DNA from: Brackiella oedipodis DSM 13743
GTDB lineage: Bacteria; Pseudomonadota; Gammaproteobacteria; Burkholderiales; Burkholderiaceae_B
DNA length: 64,000 nt
Direction: 5' to 3'
Assembly: GCF_000621025.1 (NCBI RefSeq)
Contig: NZ_KK211206.1
Coordinates: 47,966-111,965, forward strand
This document shows, one piece after another, positions 40,563 through 49,810 of the stretch; positions within the stretch are counted from its first letter, which is position 1, and each line of letters begins with the position of its first letter. A model generated the notes under the pieces. The model was not told the origin of the DNA. It ran no database searches and saw only the letters and a list, made by a program, of their open reading frames with translations. The position numbers and the translations under genes are program-made.

Positions 40563-41271
40563 TTCATTCAAATCCCAACCGCAGGCACCAGAGATTGTGC
40601 TGCATGCCAAAGATATTCGTAAAAGTTATCAAGATGTAGACCATGAATTAGTCATCTTGGATGGCATTGATTTACAGGTCAAAAGAGGGGAGATGCTCAC
40701 GATTGTCGGCGCCTCTGGTTCGGGTAAAAGTACCCTCATGCATATCCTAGGCTTGCTGGATAAGCCCAGCACGGGTGAAGTGATTATCAATGGTAAAACG
40801 ACAGACAAATTATCAGAAAACCAATTGAGTCAGATTCGCAATCAACATTTAGGCTTTGTGTATCAGTTCCATCACTTATTGCCCGAGTTCTCGGCCTTAG
40901 ACAATGTCGCCATGCCCCTGATTGTCAGACGCATGAGTCGCCATAAAGCGCGCCAAGCTGCCGAGCAAGTATTGGGCAAAGTCGGTTTAGCGGATCGAAT
41001 GCAGCATAGCCCAGGGCAATTATCGGGCGGTGAGCGCCAACGCGTCGCTTTAGCACGCGCCTTGGTGACCAATCCGGTCTGCGTCTTGGCCGATGAACCT
41101 ACGGGCAATCTCGATAGCAATACCGCGAGCCAAATGTTTGATTTACTCAAACAAATCAAAGCAACGTTTAATACCGCGTTTATTATCGTTACGCACGATC
41201 CAAAACTGGCACAACTCGCCGATCGCAAATTACAAATGGAACGCGGTCAATTGCTAGAAGTCGCTGCCTAA
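40555..41271 (+). CDS. lolD: Lipoprotein-releasing ABC transporter ATPase LolD
   Basis: ATPase of the lipoprotein-release complex, 238 residues. Walker A GASGSGKST, signature LSGGERQRVALARAL and Walker B CVLADEPTGNLD are all intact. A strong GGAGGT inside lolC precedes the ATG, and the two genes overlap by eight bases. The lipoproteins in this window (BamB, MltB, the 59-residue protein) are expected clients of the pathway. Confidence 0.96.
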   Translation: MTNSFKSQPQAPEIVLHAKDIRKSYQDVDHELVILDGIDLQVKRGEMLTIVGASGSGKSTLMHILGLLDKPSTGEVIINGKTTDKLSENQLSQIRNQHLGFVYQFHHLLPEFSALDNVAMPLIVRRMSRHKARQAAEQVLGKVGLADRMQHSPGQLSGGERQRVALARALVTNPVCVLADEPTGNLDSNTASQMFDLLKQIKATFNTAFIIVTHDPKLAQLADRKLQMERGQLLEVAA

Positions 41272-41300
41272 GGCACTAGCTGATTATCCTTAGGGCCGCC

Positions 41301-42119
41301 ATGTTAATCGATAGCCATTGCCATCTTGATGCAGCCGAATTAGCGCCGGAACTGGATCACCATCTACGCCAGGCGCGAGCTAAAGGGGTGGTGGCCATGA
41401 TTGTGCCCGCCGTTAAACCGCAAACCTTTAGCCAGGTACAAGCGGTGGCGCAGCGATATCCTGGGGTTTATTACACCCTGGGAATTCACCCCATGGTAGC
41501 TCATCAGTATACAGAGCGCGACCTCAAGCAATTGTCGGACACGGTCGCTCGGGCTATGCACGATCCACGCTTTGTGGGACTGGGTGAAATTGGCTTAGAT
41601 TTTTTTGACAAAGAAAAGACGACGGATCAGCTAAAGACCCATCAGGAAACGTGTTTTCAGGTACAACTGGCGTTGGCGCGGCAATATGATCTTCCTGTGA
41701 TCTTACACGTGCGCCGCGCCCAAGATAGGGTGCTTAAGTATTTACGCCAACGTCCAGGTCTTAAGGGCATTGCCCATGCTTTTAATGGCAGTCAACAGCA
41801 GGCTCAAGCCTTTATAGCCTTAGGATTTTGTTTGGGCTTTGGCGGCGCAGCGACGTTTGATCGTGCACGCCAGATCAGACGCTTAGCGCAAAGCATCCCT
41901 TTGCCACACCTGGTACTCGAGACGGACGCACCCTACGCGCTACCGGCTTGGCTCGGGCAAGGCCCGAATCAACCTGCAGAGCTATTGGGGATTGCCCAGA
42001 CCATCGCGCAACTGCGGCAAATCCCAGTCGCCGAGCTCTCTCAACAAAGTAATCTGAATGTGTTAAAGTGTTTTCATCGAATCAACCCCATGGAGATTTT
42101 CGATGAAACTCTACTATAA
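41301..42119 (+). CDS. TatD family metal-dependent hydrolase
   Basis: A 272-residue TIM-barrel hydrolase. The metal-binding start DSHCHLD, the glutamate in GEIGLDFFD, later histidines (VILHVRRA, IAHAFNGS) and ETDAPY are all present. Family members are DNases or D-tyrosyl-tRNA/DNA-processing enzymes. It follows lolD by 29 bases and overlaps the start of the glutathione S-transferase gene by 17 bases, suggesting one transcript. The paralogue (TatD, YcfH or YjjV) cannot be separated by eye. Confidence 0.92.
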   Translation: MLIDSHCHLDAAELAPELDHHLRQARAKGVVAMIVPAVKPQTFSQVQAVAQRYPGVYYTLGIHPMVAHQYTERDLKQLSDTVARAMHDPRFVGLGEIGLDFFDKEKTTDQLKTHQETCFQVQLALARQYDLPVILHVRRAQDRVLKYLRQRPGLKGIAHAFNGSQQQAQAFIALGFCLGFGGAATFDRARQIRRLAQSIPLPHLVLETDAPYALPAWLGQGPNQPAELLGIAQTIAQLRQIPVAELSQQSNLNVLKCFHRINPMEIFDETLL

Positions 42120-42711
42120 ACCTCGCGCCTGCTCACAGGCCGCTCATATCATCCTCTACGAGCTTGAACTCAAGCATTCTCTCGAAGAAGTCGACGTCAA
42201 AGAAAAACGCACCAAGTCTGGTAAGGACTTTAATGAAATCAATCCTAAGGGTTACGTACCTGCCCTTGAACTGGATAATGGCGTGATTTTGACCGAGAAC
42301 TTTGCAGTCCTCACTTATCTGGCTGATCTCGTGCCTGCCAAGGATATCGCGCTGCAAAGCTCCAATGGCCTAGAAAGCTATTATGTAGCCGAGTGGTTGA
42401 GTTATGCGGGCACTGAGTTACACAAAAATTTTACGCCATTTTTCTACAAAGCCGAAGGCGCTTGGTTAGACTATGGCGTGCAAACGCTAAGCAAACGCCT
42501 CGATTATGTGGAGCAACATTTGGCCGACAAAGAATATCTCGTAGCCGACAAATTTACGATTGCAGATGCCTATTTATTTGTGATTTTGGGTTGGCTCGGC
42601 GTCACACCGCTAGAGCTTTCTCAATGGCCTAATCTTCAGGCCTATCGCGAACGCATCAAAGAGCGACCATCTGTGCAAAAAGCCTTTAAGGCCGAAGGTA
42701 TCAGTGAATAA
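42103..42711 (+). CDS. Glutathione S-transferase (beta class)
   Basis: A 202-residue two-domain GST: N-terminal thioredoxin fold with Cys10 (KPRACSQAAHI), the catalytic cysteine of bacterial beta-class GSTs, the glutathione-binding NPKGYVPAL and LTENFAVLTYL, then an all-helical C-terminal domain (KFTIADAYLFVILGW). GGAG lies eight bases before the ATG, inside tatD. It conjugates or reduces electrophiles and peroxides; the specific substrate is unknown. Confidence 0.92.
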   Translation: MKLYYKPRACSQAAHIILYELELKHSLEEVDVKEKRTKSGKDFNEINPKGYVPALELDNGVILTENFAVLTYLADLVPAKDIALQSSNGLESYYVAEWLSYAGTELHKNFTPFFYKAEGAWLDYGVQTLSKRLDYVEQHLADKEYLVADKFTIADAYLFVILGWLGVTPLELSQWPNLQAYRERIKERPSVQKAFKAEGISE

Positions 42712-42740
42712 GCGTGATACATCAGTCGCTATTTTAAAAT

Positions 42741-42770
42741 AAACCCCGCTGCATGCTAAGCGGGGTTTTT
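42741..42770. terminator. Terminator between the GST gene and rsgA (probably bidirectional)
   Basis: AAACCCCGCT and AGCGGGGTTT form a 10-bp stem with an eight-base loop, followed by more T. It serves the plus-strand GST transcript and, read from the other strand, could also end rsgA. Confidence 0.88.
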
Positions 42771-42827
42771 AGTATTGGTAGCCATGTGAATATTGGCAAC
42801 CGAACCAATCTAGGGGTCACACTCTAC

Positions 42828-43742
42828 CTAGTACTTTTTGGCGTCGTCCAATTCGTTAAGCAAGCGCACATAAATATCGTAGCGTGCCGGCGTAATTTCA
42901 CCAGCATGCACGGCGGCAGTGATGGCACAGCCAGGTTCTTTGAGGTGACGACAATTATAAAAACGGCAGTGCCCCAGATGCGGTGTAAACTCAGGAAAAC
43001 CACGGACAATCGCTTTGTCATCTAAATGCAGTAGTCCAAACGCCTGAAAGCCAGGCGAATCAATAATCGCCCCATCATCGTTTTCAAGGGCATAGAGACG
43101 ACTTAAAGTGGTGGTGTGTTTACCGGTACCCAAGGCCTGCGAATGCGCTTGCGTAAAGGCCTGCGCCTGCGGTACAAGTATATTTAATATACTGGACTTA
43201 CCCATGGCGCTTTGACCCAGTAGTAAACTCGTCTTGTGCTGCAACAACGGCCTTAGTTGCTGCTTAAGCGCCTCAGGCGCATGTGTACTCAGTTGTAGGA
43301 TTTGATAACCCATCTGTTCATACACCGCCAGTTTTTGCTGCGCTGCGCTTAATTTATCGTGTAAATCGCATTTATTGAGGATAATCACCACCTCGATGCC
43401 TGCACTGGCAGCAGCAATTAGGGCACGACTTAATAAATCCTCCGAAAAACTCGGCTCGGTAGCGACCACAAAAAGCAATAAATCAATATTGGCCGCAAAT
43501 TGTTTGCTACGCATTTGATCGGAGCGATACAACAGATTACGGCGCGGCAAAATCTGTTCAATCGTGGCCTCCGTCGTGCTCTGCGGCCGCAGTTCCACCC
43601 AATCACCTACACAGACCTCTTTTTTCTTGCCACGAGCATAGCAATGCCAAATCTTTTGGTCTTGCGCCAGCGCCGTATAATGGCGCCCATGCGCTGTGAT
43701 AATACGGGCTTTGACCTTGGCTGAGTCCATAGGACTGGCCAT
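42828..43742 (-). CDS. rsgA: Ribosome small-subunit GTPase RsgA
   Basis: Circularly permuted GTPase that helps the final maturation of the 30S subunit. G-motif order is permuted as expected: NKCD (G4) near residue 122, then the P-loop GQSAMGKSS, then DSPGFQ. An OB-fold precedes them and a zinc-binding cluster (CRFYNCRHLKEPGCA) follows. The protein has 304 residues. Its ATG overlaps the stop of the upstream protease gene by one base. Confidence 0.96.
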   Translation of the reverse strand: MASPMDSAKVKARIITAHGRHYTALAQDQKIWHCYARGKKKEVCVGDWVELRPQSTTEATIEQILPRRNLLYRSDQMRSKQFAANIDLLLFVVATEPSFSEDLLSRALIAAASAGIEVVIILNKCDLHDKLSAAQQKLAVYEQMGYQILQLSTHAPEALKQQLRPLLQHKTSLLLGQSAMGKSSILNILVPQAQAFTQAHSQALGTGKHTTTLSRLYALENDDGAIIDSPGFQAFGLLHLDDKAIVRGFPEFTPHLGHCRFYNCRHLKEPGCAITAAVHAGEITPARYDIYVRLLNELDDAKKY

Positions 43743-45007
43743 TAGGCGCTCATCTGCGCTTGCAAATGCGCAATGCGTTCTGGGGCAGGGGGATGACTAT
43801 AGTAGTAAGCCGTATAAATAGGATCAGAGGTCAACGTGCCAGAGTTTTTTTCGTAGAGTTTGAGTAAGGCGGCGACTAACTGCTGGGCATCACTATGTTG
43901 CGCCGCAAAGGCATCGGCTTGGAATTCATCTTTACGGGACATCCAACTACTTAAAGGAGTAAACCAAAAGGTAAAAATGGGTACAACCAAGGCAAACAAT
44001 ATTAAGGCATGGGCATAAGGGTAAAAGGCGATCTGCTCAGGTGAAACTCCCAAACCCGCATAAAACCAGGTTTGTTTAGCGACAAAGCCCAACACCGCAA
44101 AGAATAAAAAGGCTGCGAGCACCATTAGTAGCATGCGTTTGAGTACATGCTTGTGTTTAAAATGCCCCAATTCATGGGCCATGACGCTTTCAATTTCAGC
44201 CGGTTGCAACGTCTCAAGCAAGGTATCAAAAAACACAATACGACGGTTTTTACCAAAGCCCGTAAAAAAGGCATTGCCATGGGCACTGCGTTTGGAACTA
44301 TCCATCACAAAAATCCCATTGAGGGCAAATTGGCAACGTTGCGCTAAGGCTTGGATGCGTGATTTCACCTCACCGTCTTGGATCGGACTGAATTTATTAA
44401 AAAGTGGCATCAAGAGCGTGGGACTGATGTACATCATCAAGCTAAAAAACAGCAAACTAAAGAGCCAGGCCCATAACCACCAGAGTTGCGTGCTTTGCAT
44501 CAGATACAAAACCCCTAAGACTAAAAGTCCCCCAAGCAAGAGACTGAGCAAGTATTGTAAGAGTAAGTCCTTGATAAACAGGGCAGGGGTGCTGCGATTA
44601 AAACCAAATTTTTCTTCGAGTTTAAAGGTTTTGTACCAGCCAAAGGGGATCTGTAAGAGGTAAGACAGGGTGAACAGTATTAGAATTAAGCACAGGCCTT
44701 GCAATAAGCCAGGCAGCATCAGACGATTGAGACCCCGCGTTATCAGATCAATGCCGCCCATCAGGGTAAAGACCAAAAGAATCACATTTTCGTAGAGTAA
44801 CTCAAACTGCGATAAACGCAAATTCTGTAAGGTGTAAGCAGCCGATTTACGATGCGCTTGAAGACTGATTTGCTCTCTAAACGTGGCCGGGACGGTATCG
44901 GCATGGGCATGGACATAGCGGCTTTGACGTACATTTAGCCAGGTTTTTATGGCAAATTGCACAATCAAAAAAATCACAAAAATTAAAGTAAAAAAACTCG
45001 CTTGCAT
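43742..45007 (-). CDS. M48 family zinc metallopeptidase (Ste24/CAAX protease type)
   Basis: Integral-membrane zinc protease. The HExxH motif is in VMAHELGHFKHKH, with the third ligand in SRKDEFQADAFAA. Several membrane segments surround it, the pattern of Ste24 rather than soluble M48 enzymes. I use ATG 45007 (421 residues, MQASFFTLIFVIFL), which has AAGGAAG upstream; an earlier in-frame start at 45067 adds 20 residues with no family similarity. Likely role is quality control of membrane proteins. It is divergent from orn and couples to rsgA. Confidence 0.9.
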   Translation of the reverse strand: MQASFFTLIFVIFLIVQFAIKTWLNVRQSRYVHAHADTVPATFREQISLQAHRKSAAYTLQNLRLSQFELLYENVILLVFTLMGGIDLITRGLNRLMLPGLLQGLCLILILFTLSYLLQIPFGWYKTFKLEEKFGFNRSTPALFIKDLLLQYLLSLLLGGLLVLGVLYLMQSTQLWWLWAWLFSLLFFSLMMYISPTLLMPLFNKFSPIQDGEVKSRIQALAQRCQFALNGIFVMDSSKRSAHGNAFFTGFGKNRRIVFFDTLLETLQPAEIESVMAHELGHFKHKHVLKRMLLMVLAAFLFFAVLGFVAKQTWFYAGLGVSPEQIAFYPYAHALILFALVVPIFTFWFTPLSSWMSRKDEFQADAFAAQHSDAQQLVAALLKLYEKNSGTLTSDPIYTAYYYSHPPAPERIAHLQAQMSA

Positions 45008-45100
45008 ACGCCCATTGCTTCCTTTTAAGTGTACAGATGGCTGTGAACAAAATACAATTATAACCATAGCTGTTATGTAAATTTAAGGATACCCAAAACT

Positions 45101-45679
45101 ATGACAAGGAATAGTCAACGCTTAATTTGGTTAGATATGGAGATGAGCGGGCTCAATCCTGAGCACGATCGCATCCTTGAGGTGGCTGTGGTGGTGACTG
45201 AAGCCGATCTCAGTATAGTGGCTGAGGGTCCCGTCATGGTCATCCATCAAGATGATAGTGTCTTAGATGGTATGGATGAATGGAATCAAAACCATCACGG
45301 TCGCAGTGGCCTAATTCAAAAAGTCAAAGACTCAACCGTGACGGAGCAGCAAGCCGAACAACGCTTAGTGGAATTTTTGTCACAACATGTACCCAAAGGC
45401 GTGTCCCCCTTGTGTGGTAATACCGTCAACCAAGATCGGCGTTTTATGTTCAAGTACATGCCGCAATTAGAGGCTTTTTTCCATTATCGGACGATTGACG
45501 TGAGTACCCTTAAGGAACTCTCTAAACGCTGGCGTCCCGATGTCTATAAAGGCATAAGAAAGCACGGTAAGCATGAGGCGCTGGCCGATGTGATCGAGTC
45601 AATTGAGGAACTCGCTTATTATCGGGATCACTTTTTGGTGATGCAAGCCCCTAAAGATTCCAACAGTCACGAGTCGTAA
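45101..45679 (+). CDS. orn: Oligoribonuclease
   Basis: 3'-5' exoribonuclease that finishes RNA decay by degrading 2-5 nt oligonucleotides (including pGpG). DEDDh residues are visible: Asp12 and Glu14 in WLDMEMSGL, Asp in [10 protein letters not shown], and the terminal HEALADV. Its 192 residues are standard. AAGGA lies about 11 bases before the ATG. It is divergent from the Ste24-type gene, with a 93-base gap that must hold both promoters. Confidence 0.97.
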   Translation: MTRNSQRLIWLDMEMSGLNPEHDRILEVAVVVTEADLSIVAEGPVMVIHQDDSVLDGMDEWNQNHHGRSGLIQKVKDSTVTEQQAEQRLVEFLSQHVPKGVSPLCGNTVNQDRRFMFKYMPQLEAFFHYRTIDVSTLKELSKRWRPDVYKGIRKHGKHEALADVIESIEELAYYRDHFLVMQAPKDSNSHES

Positions 45680-45727
45680 CGTTTACGACTTGCCAACCCC
45701 AGAGGTTATCTTAGAGAGTATAGAGTC

Positions 45728-46135
45728 ATGCAGACGGCAGCGCATATTGCAGGTATCGGCACCGATCTAATTTATATCGATCGGATTAGGGCGTCTTATC
45801 AACAATTTGGTGATAAATTTGTCCGCCGCATTTTAGGCGCCCAAGAAATCCAAAAATTCCAGCAGCGTTATGCGCGTGATCCACAGCGCGGCATGCGCTT
45901 TTTAGCGACGCGCTTTGCTGCCAAAGAGGCCTTTTCTAAGGCCATTGGTTTAGGCATGCACAGCCCCATGCGTTGGTCGGCCATGCAGACCCTGAATGAC
46001 CCCAGTGGTAAACCGATAGTGGTATTATCAGAGCCTTTACTGTCTTGGTATCAACAAAAATTTGGAGTAGCACATGTTTCACTCACCGATGAATCAGACT
46101 TGGCCATGGCCTACGTTATTATCGAATCAAAATAA
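45728..46135 (+). CDS. acpS: Holo-[acyl-carrier-protein] synthase
   Basis: Transfers 4'-phosphopantetheine from CoA to apo-ACP. The 135-residue protein has the AcpS signatures GIGTDLIYIDRI (Asp13) and RFAAKEAFSKAIG (the Mg-binding Glu). The last 62 bases overlap the start of nagZ in another frame. Confidence 0.95.
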   Translation: MQTAAHIAGIGTDLIYIDRIRASYQQFGDKFVRRILGAQEIQKFQQRYARDPQRGMRFLATRFAAKEAFSKAIGLGMHSPMRWSAMQTLNDPSGKPIVVLSEPLLSWYQQKFGVAHVSLTDESDLAMAYVIIESK

Positions 46136-47174
46136 AAAAGCCATCGCGCCGGGTCCCGTCATGGTGGATATTGAGGGACTACAATTAAGCGAGCACGAAA
46201 AAAAACGTCTTCAACACCCTTTAGTCGGGGCGGTGATTCTCTTTAGTCGTAATTATGAGAGCCCTCAGCAACTCACGCAATTGTGCCAAAGCATCCATGA
46301 TTTGCGCGATGAACCCTTATTAATTGCCGTCGATCACGAGGGCGGGCGAGTACAACGTTTCAAAAGCAATGGTTTTACGCATTTGCCAGACATGGCGACC
46401 TTGGGCAAATTGTGGCAACAACGGCCCTCACTAGCCAATCGTTTGGCCAGCGAAGTCGGTTATATCTTGGCGGCTGAGCTGCGTGCTTGTGGGGTGGATT
46501 TTTCCTTTACTCCGGTGTTAGATCTGGACTATGGTCAGAGTCAAGTCATCGGTAATCGCAGCTTTGATCGGGATCCACAAATTGTGGCAGGCGTCTCCCG
46601 CTCCTTAATTCAAGGCTTAGCCTTGGCGGGGATGGCCGCTTGTGGTAAGCATTTTCCTGGTCACGGTTTTGTGCAAGCCGACTCGCATGTGGCCTTACCT
46701 GTCGATGAACGCAGTTTTGAAGACATTATGAAAGACGATATTGTGCCGTATTTAGCCTTGGGGGATATGGTGCTACCATCGATCATGCCGGCGCATGTCA
46801 TATATCGTCAATGTGATGCTCAGCCTGCTGGTTTTTCTAAATTTTGGATTCAAGACGTGCTGCGCGATCGCCTCAATTACCAAGGCATGGTATTTTCGGA
46901 TGACCTCACCATGGAAGGCGCCACAGTGGCGGGGGATATCACACAGCGTGCTCAAGCGGCCTTTAGTGCCGGCTGCGATATGGTGCTAGTGTGTAATCGC
47001 CCAGATTTAGCTGATGAATTATTGCAGCATTTACAGCATCAAATGCCTGCCGAATCGGTCAACCGCTTACGTGCACTCTATCCGCAACAAGCCTTTATGA
47101 GTTGGTCGCAATTACAACAAGATAGTCGTTATCTGTATGCCCGAGAACTTCGATCTAAATACCTTCCTGCATGA
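46074..47174 (+). CDS. nagZ: Beta-N-acetylhexosaminidase NagZ
   Basis: Family 3 glycoside hydrolase that removes GlcNAc from cell-wall turnover fragments in the cytoplasm. Key motifs: [10 protein letters not shown], the catalytic-loop [15 protein letters not shown], and FSDDLTMEG. The ATG at 46074 lies inside acpS but has GGAG at ideal distance; the family's conserved [10 protein letters not shown] then begins near residue 26, so a start at 46161 would cut it. 366 residues. It overlaps uvrC by 38 bases. Adjacent mltB acts in the same wall-recycling process. Confidence 0.94.
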   Translation: MFHSPMNQTWPWPTLLSNQNKKAIAPGPVMVDIEGLQLSEHEKKRLQHPLVGAVILFSRNYESPQQLTQLCQSIHDLRDEPLLIAVDHEGGRVQRFKSNGFTHLPDMATLGKLWQQRPSLANRLASEVGYILAAELRACGVDFSFTPVLDLDYGQSQVIGNRSFDRDPQIVAGVSRSLIQGLALAGMAACGKHFPGHGFVQADSHVALPVDERSFEDIMKDDIVPYLALGDMVLPSIMPAHVIYRQCDAQPAGFSKFWIQDVLRDRLNYQGMVFSDDLTMEGATVAGDITQRAQAAFSAGCDMVLVCNRPDLADELLQHLQHQMPAESVNRLRALYPQQAFMSWSQLQQDSRYLYARELRSKYLPA

Positions 47175-48951
47175 GTTACCGCATCTGCCGGGTGTGTACC
47201 GTCACATCTCGGCCGATGATGAGATCCTCTACGTAGGTAAAGCCAAAGATCTCAAACGTAGAGTCAGTTCCTATTTTCAGCGCACCCCGAAGAGCCCGCG
47301 TATCGCCCATATGATCGCGCGGGTCCATCATGTTGAAATTACCGTCACCAACTCCGAAGCCGAGGCGCTCATCCTCGAGAACAACCTCATCAAGCGCTAT
47401 CATCCCAAATATAATATTTTGTTTCGCGATGATAAGTCTTATCCTTATTTGTTGTTTACCGATCATGAAGCCCCACGCATTATGTTTTATCGCGGTACGA
47501 CGCGTCGTAAAGGAATATTTTTTGGCCCTTACCCCAATACCTATGCGGTGCGCGATACCATTCAAGTCCTGCAAAAAGTCTTTAAGTTGCGCACCTGTGA
47601 GGACGGGGTCTACCAAAATCGGTCTCGCCCCTGTTTATTGCATCAAATCCAACGCTGCTCAGCACCTTGTGTGCGACGCATTAGCCTAGAAGATTATCAA
47701 GACGACGTGCAACAAGCCGTCAAAGTCTTGCAAGGCGAAACCTCGCAAGTCATGGATGATCTAGTACAAAAAATGCAAAAAGCCGCCGCGAATCTCGACT
47801 ACGAAAACGCGGCCGTGTGGCGTGATCAAATGCAAAATCTCTCGACCCTCATGCACTCACAAAGTATGGAGATGCCCAGCGATACCAATGCCGACATTAT
47901 CGCGGTGGTGCAGAAACAAGGTCGCTATTGTGTCAATTTAGCCATGGTGCGCGCGGGACGCCACCTCGGGGATAAAGCCATCTTCCCGACTCAGATTGAT
48001 GGCGACAGTGCGAGTGAAGTCCTGAGCGCCTTTGTGGCCAATCACTATATAGATCATGCGCTGCCACCGCTTTTGATCTGTTCAGATCCGCTGATTGACC
48101 CCGAACTATTAGTCCTATTACACCAGGGGGGCGGCAAACCCCGTCTGGTGTTACGTCCCACCGAGATCCGTCGGCATTGGCTTGAACTGGCCATTCGCAA
48201 CGCAGAACTGGCACTAACGCGCCATCTGTCAGACTCCTCTCTACGGCAACAGCGAACCTCGGCCTTGGCTGAGGTCTTGGGTCTTGATGACGATGCCGAA
48301 TCGCTCGATCAATTACGCATCGAATGCTTTGATATTAGCCACAGTCACGGCGAAGCCACGCAAGCCTCGTGTGTGGTGTTTCAACATCACGATATGCAAT
48401 CTTCTATGTACCGTCGCTACAATATTAATGGCATTACGCCCGGAGACGATTATGCCGCCATGCGTCAAGTGCTGCAAAGACGCTATAGTCACAATACGGA
48501 CGAGAACATGCCAGATATTGTCCTGATTGATGGCGGCAAAGGGCAGGTGAATATTGCCAAGCAGGTTTTTGAAGAGCTGGGATTGGACACCTCTATTATT
48601 GTGGGCGTTGCCAAAGGTGAAGGTCGAAAGGTCGGTCTCGAAACCTTGATTTTTACCGATGGTCGTGATCCACTTGAGCTCGGTTCAGGCTCACAAGCAT
48701 TGATGTTAGTGGCGCAAATCCGCGACGAAGCGCATCGTTTTGCGATCACAGGCATGCGTAGCAAACGTGCCAAGGCACGCAACGTTTCGCGATTGGAGGA
48801 TATTGAGGGCATTGGTGCTAAGCGTCGCCAAAAACTGCTGGCTCGTTTTGGCGGGTTTAGTGGTGTGGCCAATGCTAGCGTCGAAGACCTTAAGTCTGTA
48901 GAAGGCATTTCTAAGCAATTAGCCGAAAAAATCTACGATTCCTTCCGATAA
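47137..48951 (+). CDS. uvrC: Excinuclease ABC subunit C
   Basis: Nuclease of nucleotide-excision repair that makes both incisions. The 604-residue protein has an N-terminal GIY-YIG domain (LPGVYRH...[15 protein letters not shown]), a cysteine-containing region ([13 protein letters not shown]), the UvrB-binding motif (near residues 200-235), the RNase H-like endonuclease half ([21 protein letters not shown]) and C-terminal helix-hairpin-helix repeats ([13 protein letters not shown]). It starts inside the nagZ 3' end. Confidence 0.97.
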   Translation: MPENFDLNTFLHELPHLPGVYRHISADDEILYVGKAKDLKRRVSSYFQRTPKSPRIAHMIARVHHVEITVTNSEAEALILENNLIKRYHPKYNILFRDDKSYPYLLFTDHEAPRIMFYRGTTRRKGIFFGPYPNTYAVRDTIQVLQKVFKLRTCEDGVYQNRSRPCLLHQIQRCSAPCVRRISLEDYQDDVQQAVKVLQGETSQVMDDLVQKMQKAAANLDYENAAVWRDQMQNLSTLMHSQSMEMPSDTNADIIAVVQKQGRYCVNLAMVRAGRHLGDKAIFPTQIDGDSASEVLSAFVANHYIDHALPPLLICSDPLIDPELLVLLHQGGGKPRLVLRPTEIRRHWLELAIRNAELALTRHLSDSSLRQQRTSALAEVLGLDDDAESLDQLRIECFDISHSHGEATQASCVVFQHHDMQSSMYRRYNINGITPGDDYAAMRQVLQRRYSHNTDENMPDIVLIDGGKGQVNIAKQVFEELGLDTSIIVGVAKGEGRKVGLETLIFTDGRDPLELGSGSQALMLVAQIRDEAHRFAITGMRSKRAKARNVSRLEDIEGIGAKRRQKLLARFGGFSGVANASVEDLKSVEGISKQLAEKIYDSFR

Positions 48952-49040
48952 GGGCGGTAACTATCCCTTTCTTAAGTAACATAAATTTGCTAAGCTTACA
49001 AATAAATTGTCATGACTTAGCTCCGTTACCTAAAGAATCT

Positions 49041-49607
49041 ATGAAGTCCTTTAACTTGCCCATCACCCTGACATGGCTACGTATTGTCGTTATTCCTGTA
49101 CTCGTAGCCTTGTATTATCTACCCACAGACTGGATGGGCGAGCACTTGCGGGACGATATTGCCACGATTTTCTTTATTGCTGCTGCGGTCACTGATTGGT
49201 TAGATGGTTGGTTAGCTCGACGCTGGAATCAAACGTCTAATTTTGGGGCTTTTTTGGATCCCGTCGCCGACAAACTCATGGTCTGTACGGCGCTGCTCGT
49301 GTTGCTTAATTTGCAGCGCGTCGATTCCTTTATTGTTTTGATTATCATCGGTCGCGAGATAACCGTCTCTGCCTTACGTGAGTGGATGGCCTCTGTGGGG
49401 GCGCGCGACAATGTGGCCGTCCATTGGTTAGGCAAATTCAAGACCACAGCTCAAATGATCGCCATTCCCTGTTTGCTCTTTCACCAAACGGTGTATAACA
49501 TCGATTTGGGTATGGTAGGAGAGGCCCTAATCATCGTAGCTGCCATACTCACACTCTGGTCCATGGTCTATTACTTACGCAAAGCCTGGCCGCAATTGCA
49601 TGCCTAA
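49041..49607 (+). CDS. pgsA: CDP-diacylglycerol-glycerol-3-phosphate 3-phosphatidyltransferase
   Basis: Makes phosphatidylglycerophosphate, the precursor of phosphatidylglycerol and cardiolipin. I use ATG 49041 (188 residues, MKSFNLPITLTWLRI) instead of an upstream in-frame start at 48987. The CDP-alcohol transferase motif is complete: DGWLARR, then GAFLDPVADK. Several membrane helices. It follows uvrC with a gap of about 90 bases. Confidence 0.95.
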   Translation: MKSFNLPITLTWLRIVVIPVLVALYYLPTDWMGEHLRDDIATIFFIAAAVTDWLDGWLARRWNQTSNFGAFLDPVADKLMVCTALLVLLNLQRVDSFIVLIIIGREITVSALREWMASVGARDNVAVHWLGKFKTTAQMIAIPCLLFHQTVYNIDLGMVGEALIIVAAILTLWSMVYYLRKAWPQLHA

Positions 49608-49621
49608 CGATAGATATCTAA

Positions 49622-49705
49622 GATCTCATTCATGACACCACAACGAGGATCAAGTCTACATAGATCATAATAGATCTTAGTAGTTCTTACCGATCTTAAT
49701 TGATC
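49622..49705. repeat. Cluster of GATC-containing short repeats
   Basis: Six GATC sites occur in 84 bases (49622, 49648, 49663, 49673, 49692, 49702), several inside TAGATC or CGATC with adjacent A/T triplets. It lies in the pgsA-mltB convergent gap. Function unknown, and no DnaA-box-like sequence was noticed. Confidence 0.45.
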
Positions 49706-49750
49706 GTAATGGTTCCATAGTCATCTTTTAGCTTATTAAGTCCTCCTATC

Positions 49751-49789
49751 AAAAAAGGATAGCCTGTTTTATAGCGCTATCCTTTTTTT
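49751..49789. terminator. Bidirectional terminator between pgsA and mltB
   Basis: AAAAAAGGATAGC pairs with GCTATCCTTTTTT across a 12-base loop. Symmetrical A and T runs allow termination of both converging genes. Confidence 0.92.
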
Positions 49790-49810
49790 GAGAGGTCGCC
49801 TGCGCTAACA

